A stretch of 64,000 bases of DNA from Fennellomyces sp. T-0311 (lineage: Eukaryota > Mucoromycota > Mucoromycetes > Mucorales > Lichtheimiaceae). The number at the start of each line of letters is the position of its first letter. Positions within the stretch are counted from its first letter, which is position 1. The position numbers and the translations under genes were made by a program. The notes below the pieces were generated by a model, which was given only the letters and a program-made list of their open reading frames with translations, ran no database searches and was not told the DNA's origin. Below, in pieces: positions 47,285 through 58,931 of this stretch. The DNA lies in assembly GCA_025266875.1 (NCBI GenBank), contig JALLLT010000002.1:806001-870000 (forward strand). The letters are read 5' to 3'.

Positions 47285-48579
47285 CTACATGCCCAACTTG
47301 GGGCCATATGGACAAATGGGGGGGAGGTAAGAGTCCCACATCCGGGGATATCCAGGTATTTCAGCTTCATTATGCAACCCAATGCGTAAGTACGGTTCAA
47401 TGAAAAGCGGCATAGAGTAGAGGATAAACGACCAAGTGAGCAGGCTGCCAATCCACTTTGGCACAGAAACAAAGCCTTGCGCAGAAATAACAGTCGCCGC
47501 GCCCTGTAACAAAAAGAATAAAGTTTGATATCCACCAATTCCTGGGCGACTTGCGTAATCATGATAACCGAACATAGCCATCAGGATATAATCATGCATT
47601 CCACCGGATACCGCGAATACAGCTAAAGTCCCAAGCACTCGACCCAGCTTCTTGTTTGTGGGAAACATCGCACGTACTGGATCATAGACTAGCCCCTGAA
47701 ATGCCCAGCGGAAGATTTGGTGCCAACGCCTAAGGTAGATTCATTAACAGGTTTCGATAAACCTAATTCTTTGACTATACGAATGAATAAAACTTGCCTG
47801 GACCAGAGTTCATGGACAGAAGTTGCAAGCCATGGTTGATCAAACAAGGGAGGCTGGTGCACGAAGTCATGTGCCGCAGAGTGACGCTCTTTGAGACTGT
47901 TTGGAAACAGGATTGCACGAGTTGCCAACTCGACTCCGTACCAAAGTAATACGAACGTTGGAAATACAGCAACATGCGAAATAAGCGCGATGCCTGCAAT
48001 GGCATAATATTGTAAGGTCCTTGCGGGTATATGTTGTGGTTCATTGAGCAGTAACGTCATGTATGGTACTTTGTCCAGCGGATCATTGCAGACGCGAAGA
48101 AAGCCATCAAACGCTGGCATGACAACCAACGAGATCATGAAGTAGAATATTCCCTTTCCAAGCCATACAAATGCATTGCGTCGCATGGTTGCCAATTCAT
48201 ATTCCTTGGGCCGGGTATTGGTGGCACGGACTGAGTTCCGTTTGTTCCATCGGGAAAGAACATTATAGAATGGTTCAATAGGGGTACCAGGAGGTCCTAG
48301 GCGCCGATCGAGAATGAAATGGGCCATGCCGAAACTCAAAAAGATCGCCAGTGTTGCATTGCAGGCGAAATCAATCTCGCTTCCTCCACCCTTGCCATCA
48401 AACAGGATCGGAAGCGCCAGTTCCAGGGCTATCACCGAACACAGTAACAAGTCGTTGCCAGGTTGTTTCTGAGCGACTGTATCATTGCGGGTCAAAACGT
48501 AAAATAAGACGCTTGGCACGGCGCAAGTACTATAGAGTGCTATCCGGTCGAGAACAAAAGTTATCGCTGGGTTCATCAT
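47285..48579 (-). CDS. Wax synthase-type membrane O-acyltransferase (MBOAT_2)
   Basis: Two exons (48579-47798, 47729-47285) give 408 residues. The intron has a GC donor (GCAAGT) and CTTAG acceptor, and splits the key motif SVHELWSR/RWHQIFRWAFQG, which matches the wax synthase-like signature (FWxxRWHxxFR). The preceding PPLFDQPWLATS block is also typical. A later GGMHDYILMAMFGYH holds the conserved MBOAT histidine. About eight hydrophobic segments are visible. Such enzymes in fungi acylate terpenoids, sterols or fatty alcohols in ER membranes; the substrate here is unknown. The gene converges on coatomer alpha, with 114 bp between stop codons. Starts MMN; either ATG is possible. Confidence 0.85.
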
Positions 48580-49383
48580 GGGTATGCAATCGGAAAGACC
48601 AGGGCATCTAAGCCATGCCCGGAGTCATTTTTCATCCAAATGAAGCAGCTACATCAATGTGTCTTCGTGCATTGTGGCTTCACAGTATGCACAGCCTAAA
48701 CTCTAAAGTTGAATTATGGTCGTACGGATTGTACTCTTATCCCGCTATAATCCTTAATCCTCTTGTTTCTCCTTGCTAAATAATGGTATATGCTCAGCTT
48801 AAAATTATATGAAACATCAGTGGTCAGTATACGTTATGGAACCCACTTGCATATTGCCGCTGTTACACCGACAGCTTCATAGCAATAGCTTTCCTAGAAG
48901 ATACACACGGTTATTACCCATGATACGCAGGGTAGGCTATCTTCGTTTTGGAAGTTTCTACAGTCAACTCCTTGCTGATAAATAGTCATGCGTCCACCTC
49001 CCTTTTGATCCAAGATTTCTCCTGAGCAACCACGAAGTGCTGGTTTGCGCCAAAAGCCGGTGCATAAACGCCTACGATATGCAACCGCCAAACCAAAGTA
49101 GCAGATTTCGATCTGTGGTGGCAAAGGACAGTTACAACTATAGCAATTGGCCATAACTCTTAAAATTGAAACCACCATACTGAATCTAATGGCGTCCCAT
49201 TGAGCAGCCATTCAATACATTCCATTGGATCCGAGCACATCCAAGATATACAGGTTCACTTCACCTTTTGTTCGCACATGAAACTCCTGTTATGGTAGCT
49301 TCTAACCCAACAACAATTGAATCTCCTGTTCGCGCTCAGCGAGAAATTAGGAGAACCTTGATACTCCTTAGGATTCTGGCGAA
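48580..49383. other. Intergenic region with a doubtful Cys-rich frame
   Basis: Holds the upstream side of the acyltransferase. A minus-strand frame at 49211-48894 (105 codons) is rich in Cys (ANCYSCNCPLPPQIEIC) but lacks a signal peptide or known domain; it could be a small gene or chance. Confidence 0.35.
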
Positions 49384-49392
49384 TATATAAAA
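49384..49392 (+). promoter_or_regulatory. TATA box of acidic secreted gene 4
   Basis: TATATAAAA, 47 bp upstream of the ATG at 49431. Confidence 0.5.
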
Positions 49393-49430
49393 GTGATTCG
49401 ATAGTGTCCGTGTCCATTATCGGCATTACT

Positions 49431-49796
49431 ATGCGCTTCTCTACTCCAATTATTCTCGCTACTCTTGCACTCTTGGCAACTGTTCAAGCTGCACCGGCTG
49501 GTGAAGGCAGCGGAGCACCGGCTATCAAAAACAAGTCCGTAGTTGACCCTGACTTAGATGTCCCAGATGTTGATACCGATATTGACCTTCCCGGAGACGA
49601 TGATGTGCCGCCAGACGAGGATGACATACCTGTGGTGGAGGATAAATTTGATATTGAAGAATGCCTTGATGATCCAGATCTCGAGGAATGCCCTGATATC
49701 GATGAATTCGATATTCGTGAATGCTTGGAAGACTTCTCACGGAACCAGTGTCTTCATAAGCTGAAGGAATTTTTTAAGCACTATAATGAAGCTTAA
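49431..49796 (+). CDS. Small secreted acidic protein 4 with four cysteines
   Basis: Single exon, 121 residues. The ATG at 49431 begins a signal peptide, MRFSTPIILATLALLATVQA, similar in its first residues to that of gene 3. The start 27 bases upstream is less likely because it would bury the signal sequence. The mature protein has an Asp/Pro/Val-rich part (DLDVPDVDTDIDLPGDDDVP) and then a C-terminal part with four evenly placed cysteines (EECLDD, EECPDI, RECLED, NQCLHK) that could make two disulfides. It has no dibasic site, unlike its relatives. Unknown function; extracellular or wall location inferred. Confidence 0.7.
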   Translation: MRFSTPIILATLALLATVQAAPAGEGSGAPAIKNKSVVDPDLDVPDVDTDIDLPGDDDVPPDEDDIPVVEDKFDIEECLDDPDLEECPDIDEFDIRECLEDFSRNQCLHKLKEFFKHYNEA

Positions 49797-50993
49797 TATT
49801 TCCCCCTTTCTCAAGAAGTATCCTGAACTTGTTAGCTCACGTAATGTAGAAGTTCTTTGATTATTTGTCATTGAAGTATAATAATAGTAGTGCAACAATA
49901 AAAAAGTCCTCTTCCAAAATTACTTAATACGTTTGCCACTACTTTTTGAGTAGCACAGTTTTTTTTTTTAATCGTTCAAATTTTGCCTTCAGCTCAATAG
50001 TTTATCTGATTGCCTCGTGGTATGCCTTTTGATTCGGACGACTATCGCAGGATCTCCCCTCGAGCCTGTCAACCCCGACACCTCTTTGGTACGATAACCC
50101 AAAAGAAAACGTGTCTACACGGAAAACTCGAGGTTCCCATTTTTTTTGTTAGATACAATCGAACAAAGTGCCTTTCAAGCGTGGAGCTTGAATATTACAA
50201 ATCTGCCGATCTGAATAGGGGACAAAGCGGGTACGCGTAACTTTTGTACAATTGAATATCACGATTTCTTTCTTCTCACAATGAGGCCACGATTCGTGTA
50301 ATTATCTATGCCCTTAACAGATCTGTATATTAAATTTAAGTATACATTCTCATAAAGATATATAAAAGTATTACCACTATCGTATATTTACGATAACGAA
50401 ATATGATAATCAATTACCGGGGATATTTCTATATAGTTACGAGTAATAGAAACAATAAAAGAGGCATAATCTGTATGCCGCAGCAGTGGGACGTAGCGAC
50501 AGTGTTGTATGACAGTTACAACTTTTTTTGATATTTTGTCATGATGTTGAATGGTGACAAAATGTTATCCCTTATACTCGGTCAAAAGGAGAGATGGAAT
50601 TGCGATTCGCTACCACCACACAACTTTAAGGAGATGGTAAGTATCTGACAACGGACCAATCCGTCCTGCGTAAGAAGGGTGCCGAAACGATGACATTCAA
50701 GCATGCTCCAAGGTAGCGCACGAGCCAGCCCCTTTTGGATTGCTATCCTACGTAAGGATATCTTCCTTTTGAAATACTGCAGCTCGCTTGTTTTTCCTCT
50801 GGTGGGCCAGAAGTGAAGTAATGGTAGCAATTGTAATGCTCGGGAATTGAACTATGTTTCCGTGTGGAACGCAGTAATTCAAGTAAATCTTGTGCAGAAA
50901 AAGATTGATTTCGAATTATCTTGTCTCCTTGGAAGCACGCAATAAATGAAAATAGGGAGTGGATCAACAGCTCCTTGCCGTAATAATAGATGG
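49797..50993. other. Intergenic region, no supported gene
   Basis: Two overlapping minus-strand frames (50967-50743 and 50830-50582) and a plus frame (50010-50240) have some coding-like composition but no recognisable domain. Confidence 0.35.
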
Positions 50994-50994
50994 C

Positions 50995-51004
50995 TATATA
51001 TAAA
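50995..51004 (+). promoter_or_regulatory. TATA box of acidic secreted gene 5
   Basis: TATATATAAAG run, about 115 bp upstream of the ATG at 51115. Confidence 0.5.
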
Positions 51005-51114
51005 GAGAGACACCTGTCTAATTGCTCTTCAAGCCTACTTTACCCACCTTACATTCGTTTTACTTTTGATATAGACAACCCTTTCCAATCCTTTACGTAT
51101 TATACTGGCTACAT

Positions 51115-52953
51115 ATGCGCTCACCTAAATTTTTTCCGCTCTCGATTGCGGCCTTTGCACTACTTTCAGTAGTAAAGAGCTTGCCCCTCAATTCTGCACC
51201 AGCTAGCTCTATATCATACGGAAACGAACTTGTTGTTCAAGGCGACTATTCTCAAATTGCTAGGCGGGCAAATCCGGTATTGCATAGCTTAATCACAACA
51301 GAAAGCAGTGGTGACCAGCGAAAAAAGTCAGAAGACGACGACGACGAAGATGACGACGACGAAGACGATGATGACGAAGACGATGATGACGAAGACGATG
51401 ATGACGAAGACGACGACGACGAAGATGACAAGGAAGAGAACGATAAGAAAAAGAAGCCCATGGCCAAAACACCTGGTATCAAAGTAGGGGTCTTGGGTCT
51501 CAAGAAGCGAGAGGACAGCGAGGGGCCAGATTCAGGAGAAGACGAAGATGGCGACGATGAAGATGACGACGACGAAGATGACGACGAAGATCATGAAGAC
51601 GACGCAGAAGACAAGGAGGATGACAACGACGATGCGAAACCAGCGCCAAGTACTCTCAAATTGGGTGTTCTCGGTCTCAAGAAACGTCAAGTTCCCGACC
51701 CACAGGCTCCGGTTGACCCAAATGATCCGAACAACAAAAAGCAGAAAGTCAAATATGATGACGAGGATGATGAAGACGATGAAGACGATGAAGACGAAGA
51801 TGATGACGCCGGAAAACCAGATGTCGAGGAAGAAGATCAGGACGACGACCAGGATGAACACAAGTTCTTGGGTTCACTTTTTCGTAAACGAGGTACCGAA
51901 GAAGATTTGCCGGCCCATAACGATCACCACAAGTCAAAGGATAGCGACGAAACGAAAGAGGGCCCCAAAAAAGATGAAACAAAAAAGGGTGACCATAAAA
52001 AGGACGATCCAAAGAAAGACCAGTCAAAGGGTCATGAAGACGAGACCGGGGGGATACAGTCTATCGTGGATCAATTAAAGAATATCAAGCAGATCGTTAA
52101 GTCCAAAGGCGATGAGCGCTACCTGCGTGAACATGCCACGGATCAACCTAAGGAGCTTCCAAAAGCTGCCGATCATCATGAATCTCCCAAGGATCATACG
52201 TCTCCAGAGAAACAAAAATCCGATAATCACCGTCAGTCTCCAAAACACGATCGAGTTTCTACGCATGAAGCTGCAGCGTATGCTGAAGAGAAGCACAAAG
52301 AGGAACACAAGACTCCTGAACACAAAGCGAAGACCGTACACCTCGCTTCTCACACACCTGTTCATGAAGAAAAAGCCAAGTCAGTGCCCTCTGATGAATC
52401 CGCAGAAATCAAGACAGAAAGTCATGCCAAGGCTTCCTCGGACTTGGAACACAGCGCCCACAAGAACGATCTGCACGCCGAACATAACGCTAAAATGAAG
52501 CAGCTCAACGCCACACCTGTGTCGTATGAACAAGATGGCGATGACGATGACGGTGACGATGATGACGAAGATAATGACGAGCAAAGCACCGAGATTGATG
52601 AACCTGAGTCCGAAGGCGAAGAAGCTGACGAGGAGGAGCCTGACGAGGAGGAGCCCGATGAAGAAGAGGAGGATGAAGAAGAGGAGGATGAAGAAGAAGA
52701 AGATGACGATGACGATGACGACGATGATGACGACGATGACGATGAAAAACCAGTTCATCACAAGAAGCCCGCTCATCACCGCCACCACAAGTCAAAGCCT
52801 GTCCATCATGAATCGCAACCTGCTCCTGAAGAGCCAAAGCCTGCACCCCACGAGGTAAAACCTGAACCCCAAGAAGAAAAGGCAGAGCCTCAAGAAGAAA
52901 ACACAAAGCATAACGAGGAGCATCTCAGCGACATGGAAAATAATTGGATCTAA
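51115..52953 (+). CDS. Large secreted, hyperacidic, repeat-containing propeptide
   Basis: Single exon, 612 residues. The signal peptide is MRSPKFFPLSIAAFALLSVV with a cut near KSLP. Long Asp/Glu runs alternate with short conserved hydrophobic peptides that each end at a polybasic site: KTPGIKVGVLGLKKRED (about 120-136), APSTLKLGVLGLKKRQV (about 178-194) and EHKFLGSLFRKRGTEED (about 249-265). An earlier ARRANP gives another dibasic site. The second half is Lys/His/Glu-rich with KKDETKKGDHKKDDPKKD-like repeats, a further Asp/Glu tract and a His/Pro-rich end. This is the layout of a kexin-processed precursor that releases several related peptides, with acidic spacers. Calcium or metal binding by the acidic and His-rich parts is an alternative. 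No homolog is known to me. The opposite strand is open only because of the repeats. Confidence 0.75.
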   Translation: MRSPKFFPLSIAAFALLSVVKSLPLNSAPASSISYGNELVVQGDYSQIARRANPVLHSLITTESSGDQRKKSEDDDDEDDDDEDDDDEDDDDEDDDDEDDDDEDDKEENDKKKKPMAKTPGIKVGVLGLKKREDSEGPDSGEDEDGDDEDDDDEDDDEDHEDDAEDKEDDNDDAKPAPSTLKLGVLGLKKRQVPDPQAPVDPNDPNNKKQKVKYDDEDDEDDEDDEDEDDDAGKPDVEEEDQDDDQDEHKFLGSLFRKRGTEEDLPAHNDHHKSKDSDETKEGPKKDETKKGDHKKDDPKKDQSKGHEDETGGIQSIVDQLKNIKQIVKSKGDERYLREHATDQPKELPKAADHHESPKDHTSPEKQKSDNHRQSPKHDRVSTHEAAAYAEEKHKEEHKTPEHKAKTVHLASHTPVHEEKAKSVPSDESAEIKTESHAKASSDLEHSAHKNDLHAEHNAKMKQLNATPVSYEQDGDDDDGDDDDEDNDEQSTEIDEPESEGEEADEEEPDEEEPDEEEEDEEEEDEEEEDDDDDDDDDDDDDDEKPVHHKKPAHHRHHKSKPVHHESQPAPEEPKPAPHEVKPEPQEEKAEPQEENTKHNEEHLSDMENNWI

Positions 52954-53888
52954 AACTCGTAGTCCATCAAGTAATCTCTGTTCTTTTCACTTCGTTAATA
53001 CAATCACATTACAAGATACTCCTTCCATCTTCATTGAATTTTACCTTCGCATGTCATGGGATAATATCGGCCTTCATATTGATAGAAGCGATCTGCCATG
53101 ATTTTGTGTCACCTAACGAGGGATGCATATATATAAATATTTGTTTGTGCCGGGATTCCAATTCTCTGCCATATTTGCTACATATTCTTGTGTTCATAAT
53201 CACAAAACTCCAATATAGTAGCAAATAGTTGAGTGTATAAATTCACCACAACTGCTTTCGTTTGCAATTGTGGTAGCGATGTGGTAGCTATGGTGACAGT
53301 TATTCTGCTTTCTCTTCGTCGGATGACGACTTTAGCGCTTACTTGAAAAGGCATTGCACCCCCAACGAGGATAAATGGCTCAGTCAAGCAATTGACTTTA
53401 CTGTTAAGCATATACCATTAAAATGGGACTTGATCCGTGAAGCTTCTTTAAGACATATAAAAAAGAACGGAGCAAAATTGCTTATATCCTAATACAGCAA
53501 TGTACATGTATCATCACAAGCACAGTGCCTGTTATTTAAGGAGATAATTATGTGATATATTTGCCGCTCCATTGCCGATGCTTTTTAAAACATAGATGAA
53601 ATGTCGATGTTGATACATTATCTTACCAGAACTTTCCCGCAGCACTTTTTTATCGGTTTAAGCAAGCATAAGAGTAGAATAAGATGACCATAGTGAACAT
53701 CATACCATGATTGATAGGCCGCATAGATCCTGCAGCAAACTTGAGATAAATAATGCACATTGACCCGTCTCCGCGAACCTTTTGTTGCTTGTGTTTACTT
53801 CTTTTATTTTCACAATTGCTTTTTCACACACTTTCTGCTTTATATCCATTATAAAACTTGCATCTTTCAACACCCTAGCGTATCCATT
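52954..53888. other. Intergenic region and 5' region of the transporter array
   Basis: No supported gene. The last 130 bp are T/C-rich, as in a 5' UTR. Confidence 0.4.
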
Positions 53889-55647
53889 ATGAAAAGTGTA
53901 CGCGACAAGTATGCTTTGGAACCAGAAGATGGCATTGAATCGGCCGACGCAGCCAATGAAAAGCGTGATTCTTCGTACCAGACAGCAGAAATAATCGAAG
54001 ATTCACCAACCAAAAGAAAATACTCTCCAGAAGAAAAGAAACTCTTGAAGAAAGTGATCCTTGCAGTGATGCCGCTCGTGTGTACAGTTCAATACGTCCA
54101 GGTAAATGGTGAAAGCGCTGTCGTTTGATCAAATTAGGGAAACCAACCTCGCTAAAACAACAGATCACCGACAAATTCACCTTGAACGCTGCTGGTGTTT
54201 ACGGAATCTACGAGGATACTGGAGTGACGCATGATCAATACAGTATCCTTGGATCCATTTTTTATGTTGGCTTCCTAGTGTTTCAAGTAAGACATGCTTA
54301 CCCATTAAAAGGTAAAGTGGTGTAGAATATTAACAGTAGGGTGACTTATAGTTTCCCAATGCATACCTTCTACAGCGCTTACCAATCTCCAAGTACTTTG
54401 GTGCAATAATTAGCTGCTGGGGAGTTGTTCTGATGTGCATGTCAGCAGGAAAAAAATTTTCCGAGCTTGCTGGACTACGGTTTCTGCTTGGTCTCTTGGA
54501 AGCGACCAGTGCACCAACAATCCTGCTGATCATCAACTTGTTTTTTCGCCGCAAGGAACAAACGATCTGCATCGCAGCAATGCAGCTTTCCAGCGAAGTC
54601 GCGGTTATCTTCAGTAACGCAATCATTTATGGTATAGGATATATGCATGGTCTTGCTGGACTTGGCGCATGGAAATGGTACGGATGATTCAAGTTCAACA
54701 ACGCTCTTAACGCCTTGTATGTAGGAATTTCATCATATGGGGGGCCGTAACGGTTTTACTTGGCTTCTTTGTTATTGTATTCCTGCCGGACCAAAAGGAA
54801 TCGCGCTGGTTTCGTTTGACATCAACCGAAAAGCAAATAATCAAGGAACGCGTTGCTGATACAGGAATGGTACAAGACAAGCAATTCAAGAAAAAGCACA
54901 TCATCGAAGCGATTAAAGAGCCTCGACTGTACTGCTATTGCTTAATCGTAATTCTTCTGTGCTTGCAGAATGGAACAGTTTCGTTGTATAGCTCGCAGAT
55001 CATTAGAGATTCTGGATTTTCGGTATGTTCCATTTATGAGCGGTATACAATGAAACATACCGTTGCCTAACTAACATAACACATAGCGAGTCGATTCAGT
55101 TATTCTCAATGTCCCACGTGGATTCACTGCAATTATAATTATGGTGATAGCTGGATACATCAGCCAACGATACCATGATACTTTACGCGTCGGTGCAAGC
55201 ATGGCGATTGTATTTTTTATTGGTGCGTTAATTTTGGCCGCTGTACCGCCGGAACGAGGAGCTTCACGTTTAGTAGGCATTTACCTGTCGACTATGCTGC
55301 CTGCTTATGTCCTGATGCAAGCATCATGCTCCAAGAATGTCGTTGGTTATACAAAGAAAACGTTCTACAATGCGTGTATCTACGTTGCAATATGCGTGGG
55401 CAACTTTATTGGCCCGCTTATGTTTGTCGAGCACCAGGCGCCGCGGTACATGGGCGCTCTAATAGGGTATATGGTGGCCGATATAATTGCAGCACTCCTT
55501 TTTATTTACCTATATTGGTGGCACAAACGTGAGAACCAACGCCGACAAAAGCTAAAGGATGAGGGGATACTGCCTCCTGTGCCTGTGGATCGGGATGAAC
55601 TTGATCTTACTGACGTTGAGGATTTGAACTTCATCTATCATCCCTGA
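53889..55647 (+). CDS. MFS transporter, ACS family, array copy 1 (intact)
   Basis: Five exons (53889-54101, 54164-54286, 54352-54677, 54725-55022, 55087-55647) give 506 residues. The N-terminal 50 residues are charged and soluble; TM1 follows KKVILAVMPLVCTVQYVQ. Landmarks: LNAAGVYGIYEDTGVTHDQY, RLPISKYFGAIISCWGVVL, ELAGLRFLLGLLEATSAPT, the LFFRRKEQ loop, SRWFRLTSTEK in the central loop, and IKEPRLYCY. The tail DLTDVEDLNFIYHP resembles that of other ACS members. It imports an organic anion at the plasma membrane; substrate unknown. It heads a tandem array with 56670, 59816 and the relic at 62690. Confidence 0.9.
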
Positions 55648-56669
55648 TTTGTATTTTCGTAATATACTTAATCCAATTGACAGGTTATGGCAATCATAGG
55701 TTAATGATCTACCTATACTTTATACTGCTATCAACACTAAATAAATCATTTAGCTTTTCAACACCAGCTCTTCGCATGAGCATGATAAATAATTGTTTTT
55801 CTGAGTTTAAACTCAAACGGTGATCAGCACAGCTCGAGCTGGCGTATAACTTTACTTACAATCTTCACGAGAGCACTTCCTTCGATAACTAATGTGCTAA
55901 TGCTATGCTGCTGAATGGCCAACGTGCATGACTTCAGTGGACTCTTCGTCTAACATGATTGACAATCCAAATAAGTCGCTTTGCAGCATACTCCTCAGTC
56001 AAAAACCTTCTCAAACCTTTACTTTTTAAAACGACTTCAATAGTAGCTCACACAAAGTAAAGTTTTGCCTTTGTACGGCCACAAACCAAGGCTTACTCCC
56101 CTTGAATTTCATATCGACAGTATAATTCTTATCCGAAAAGTCCGGTTACCCTATTCGGGTGTTTGGGGTGCTTGGGGTGTTGAGTATCACCTATCCCGAT
56201 GCGTTTGGCATACACCACACACTCAGCGCTACCAATCGCGATATAAAAGCATTTCCCTTACGCGTCCGTTTCTTTTCTATCATATTGACTGTACTCACTT
56301 ATGCCTAAATTGGAGTGCTGCATACTTTATAGGCGGCGTCATGCACATCAGTACATATACATGCAGTGATATAGGGATGGCCTATAGCTGGCAGTCATGT
56401 TCTGCGTTTTTATACGAGTCGCCGAAACAGATTGATTTGGTATGTACCATATACTGCTAAGCGTACGCTACAAGAATATTACGTACTGTATTTATATATG
56501 GATAAAAACGTAATAGATAGTGGCAAATTGATATTGACACAGCAGCGTCTGAGGACAGTTACTCCTTTTTTTCTGTTTATAAGGAGGCATGACCACAATT
56601 GCATATTTGTACATCCTGGATTCTTCTTCCCGTCCAATACAGTATAAGCCTAGAGCCGTCTACGCCGAG
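55648..56669. other. Intergenic region between array copies 1 and 2
   Basis: No supported gene. A 131-codon frame (56065-56460, +) has no recognisable domain. Confidence 0.4.
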
Positions 56670-58275
56670 ATGAAGACAGATGATTGCCTCGATGATGCAG
56701 CACCACAGCATCAACGGGATGAGGATTCCTCAGATAACATTTTCGCCTCGATAAAAACGAAGCATATTTACTCAACAGAAGAGTGGAGGCTCCTGAGAAA
56801 GATTATAATTGCTGTTATCCCTTTATTGAGCCTTACCGAATTAGTTCAGGTAAAGGAATTTTGAGCGGTGGATCTACTTCATTCCCTGAAACAGTCATGT
56901 TCAATAGCTTACCGACAAACTGACACTAAACATGGCCGGAGTTATGGGAATATATGAAGATACTGGTATAACTATGAGTCAGTTTAGCTGGCTCGGGTCT
57001 CTTTACTACCTGGGATATATGGCGAGCGAGGTGAGTTGCTAAAGTGCCATATAAAAGAATATGGCTTATGAAATGACTGATTATATGACTTTTCCACCAT
57101 TGTTAGCTACCAAATGCTTATCTTATGCAAAAATTTCCTGTTAGCAAGTACTTTGGATTCATTGTAACAGCATGGGGTCTCGTTCTTTTCTGCACATCCT
57201 TTGGGAAGAATTTTTCAGAGCTCGCTGGTCTCAGGTTCCTTATGGGATTGTTTGAAGGCGTAACATCACCTGTTTGTCTTATGATATTGGGCCTCTTATT
57301 TCGACGAAGGGAGCAAATTATCTTTATTGCATTTCTGGAGATTGCGTCGGAAATGGCGCTAGTTGCAAGCACATTAATTGTTTACGCAATCGGATACATG
57401 GAAGGTCTCGCGAACCTCAGCTCCTGGAAATGGTACAGTAACTCTCTGCTTTTCTTCCAAGAACTGAAAATGCCTAACACAGTATTGAAGGTGTATGATT
57501 ATCTGGGGCTCAGTTACCATGGTTATAGGAGCATGTGTGTTTGTATTTTTACCGGACAGTAACGATTCAAGATGGCTTCGATTGACTGCCGTTGAAAAAG
57601 ATCTTGTAAAGGAACGCACTTCTGAAAGCGGTCTAGTTCTTGATAGAAGCTTTAAGGTCCATCATATCTACGAGGCACTGAAAGAGCCACGATTATACTG
57701 TTACTTCTTCATAACAGTACTGTTATTCCTACAGAATGGTTGTATGGGGATCTATAGTTCCCAAATCATCAGGGAATCTGGATTCACGGTATGTATGAAA
57801 CCCCATTCAAGAGATTTTATACTAAGAAAGCGTATCGCTTATATGCATTACGCTGATAGAGTCTCAATGCTATCCTTCTAAATATCCCACGTGGGATTAT
57901 CGCAATTCTAATCACAATTATGGCTGTATATACCAGTTACCGAATTCAAGATATCGGCCGGATTGGTGCGTTTATGTGTGTTATCTCGTTTACTGGCCCG
58001 CTCGTATTGCATAGCGTACCACATGGATCAGCCGTTGGCTTACTCGGCGTTTACACAAGCACTATTATGCCAGCATATATTTTGACCATCACCTCATGCT
58101 CATGCAACGTATCTGGGTACACTAAGAGGACATTTTACAACGCTTTGATATACATCGCGCTCTGTATCGGAAACTTCGTTGGGCCATTGATAATGTTCGA
58201 GCACGAAGCACCGCGGTTTCTCAGCGCCTTGAAAGGGTACATGATAGCGGACTTGATTGCAGCAGCTTTATTCAT

Positions 58276-58931
58276 CTATTGATAGACATGTTGGTAGCCC
58301 TGCCAACTTTTCCTCTTTCCCTTTTTCTCTTCCTCTCTCTTCTCTCTTGTATTATCATATCATATACATTACCATTATCACCCACAATTACCCAATAGAG
58401 TAGCTTAGTAGCCAGAATCTTCTTTGCTGCGGCACTCTACATATCAATTACTGCGGCAGCTGCGCCACCACTAGCCAGCAATTAGCCTGCATGAACAACA
58501 CCAATCACCTTTACCCCCACTGCTGCGGCAACTACACCATCATCAATTGGTTACCGTATGCACCTATCACAGCTAGAATAGCTAGTGCTGCGCCATTGTA
58601 TCGAAAGATATAAATATGAAGCGCTTTTCATTAAATAAACATTGGTCAATTGATTACATTTATCAACACCCCAACCTAAATACTTTATAGTTATCAGTGT
58701 TGTTTAGTGTCCTGCAATTAGGATTACTGTTTATCGATCAAGCAATAAAGACAATTTGCTTTACTACCCATTTTCTATTTTCAATCCTCAATCCTCTTTA
58801 GGATCCCTTTATACAAACGTCCGTAACAAACGATATTGTTGCTGGTGCTCACTATATTTTGGTGTACTCAACTACCAATTTACACAACAACCGACTACTG
58901 TACACCTGACTCAAAACGGCGCCAACACTAT
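58276..58931. repeat. 4-bp target duplication CTAT flanking the insertion
   Basis: CTAT at 58276-58279 and 58928-58931. Removing the insert and one CTAT restores an uninterrupted frame that aligns with copy 1. Confidence 0.7.
58280..58927. mobile_element. Solo-LTR-like insertion, 648 bp
   Basis: It begins TGATAGACATGTTGG and ends GGCGCCAACA, so it has the TG...CA ends of an LTR, with TGTTGG (58289) facing CCAACA at the other end. Inside are a TATAAATA box (about 58610), AATAAA-type signals (58634, 58743) and pyrimidine tracts, but no coding capacity. A CTAT duplication flanks it. A solo LTR left by recombination between the two LTRs of a retrotransposon fits best; a non-autonomous DNA element is the alternative. 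Confidence 0.7.

Noticed and set aside
50010..50240. 76-codon frame upstream of the large acidic gene
   Set aside because: No ATG at its beginning in good context and no recognisable domain.
51252..52906. Several poly-Ser, Ile/Val- or His/Arg-rich frames on both strands
   Set aside because: Shadows of the Asp/Glu codon runs of the acidic propeptide gene.
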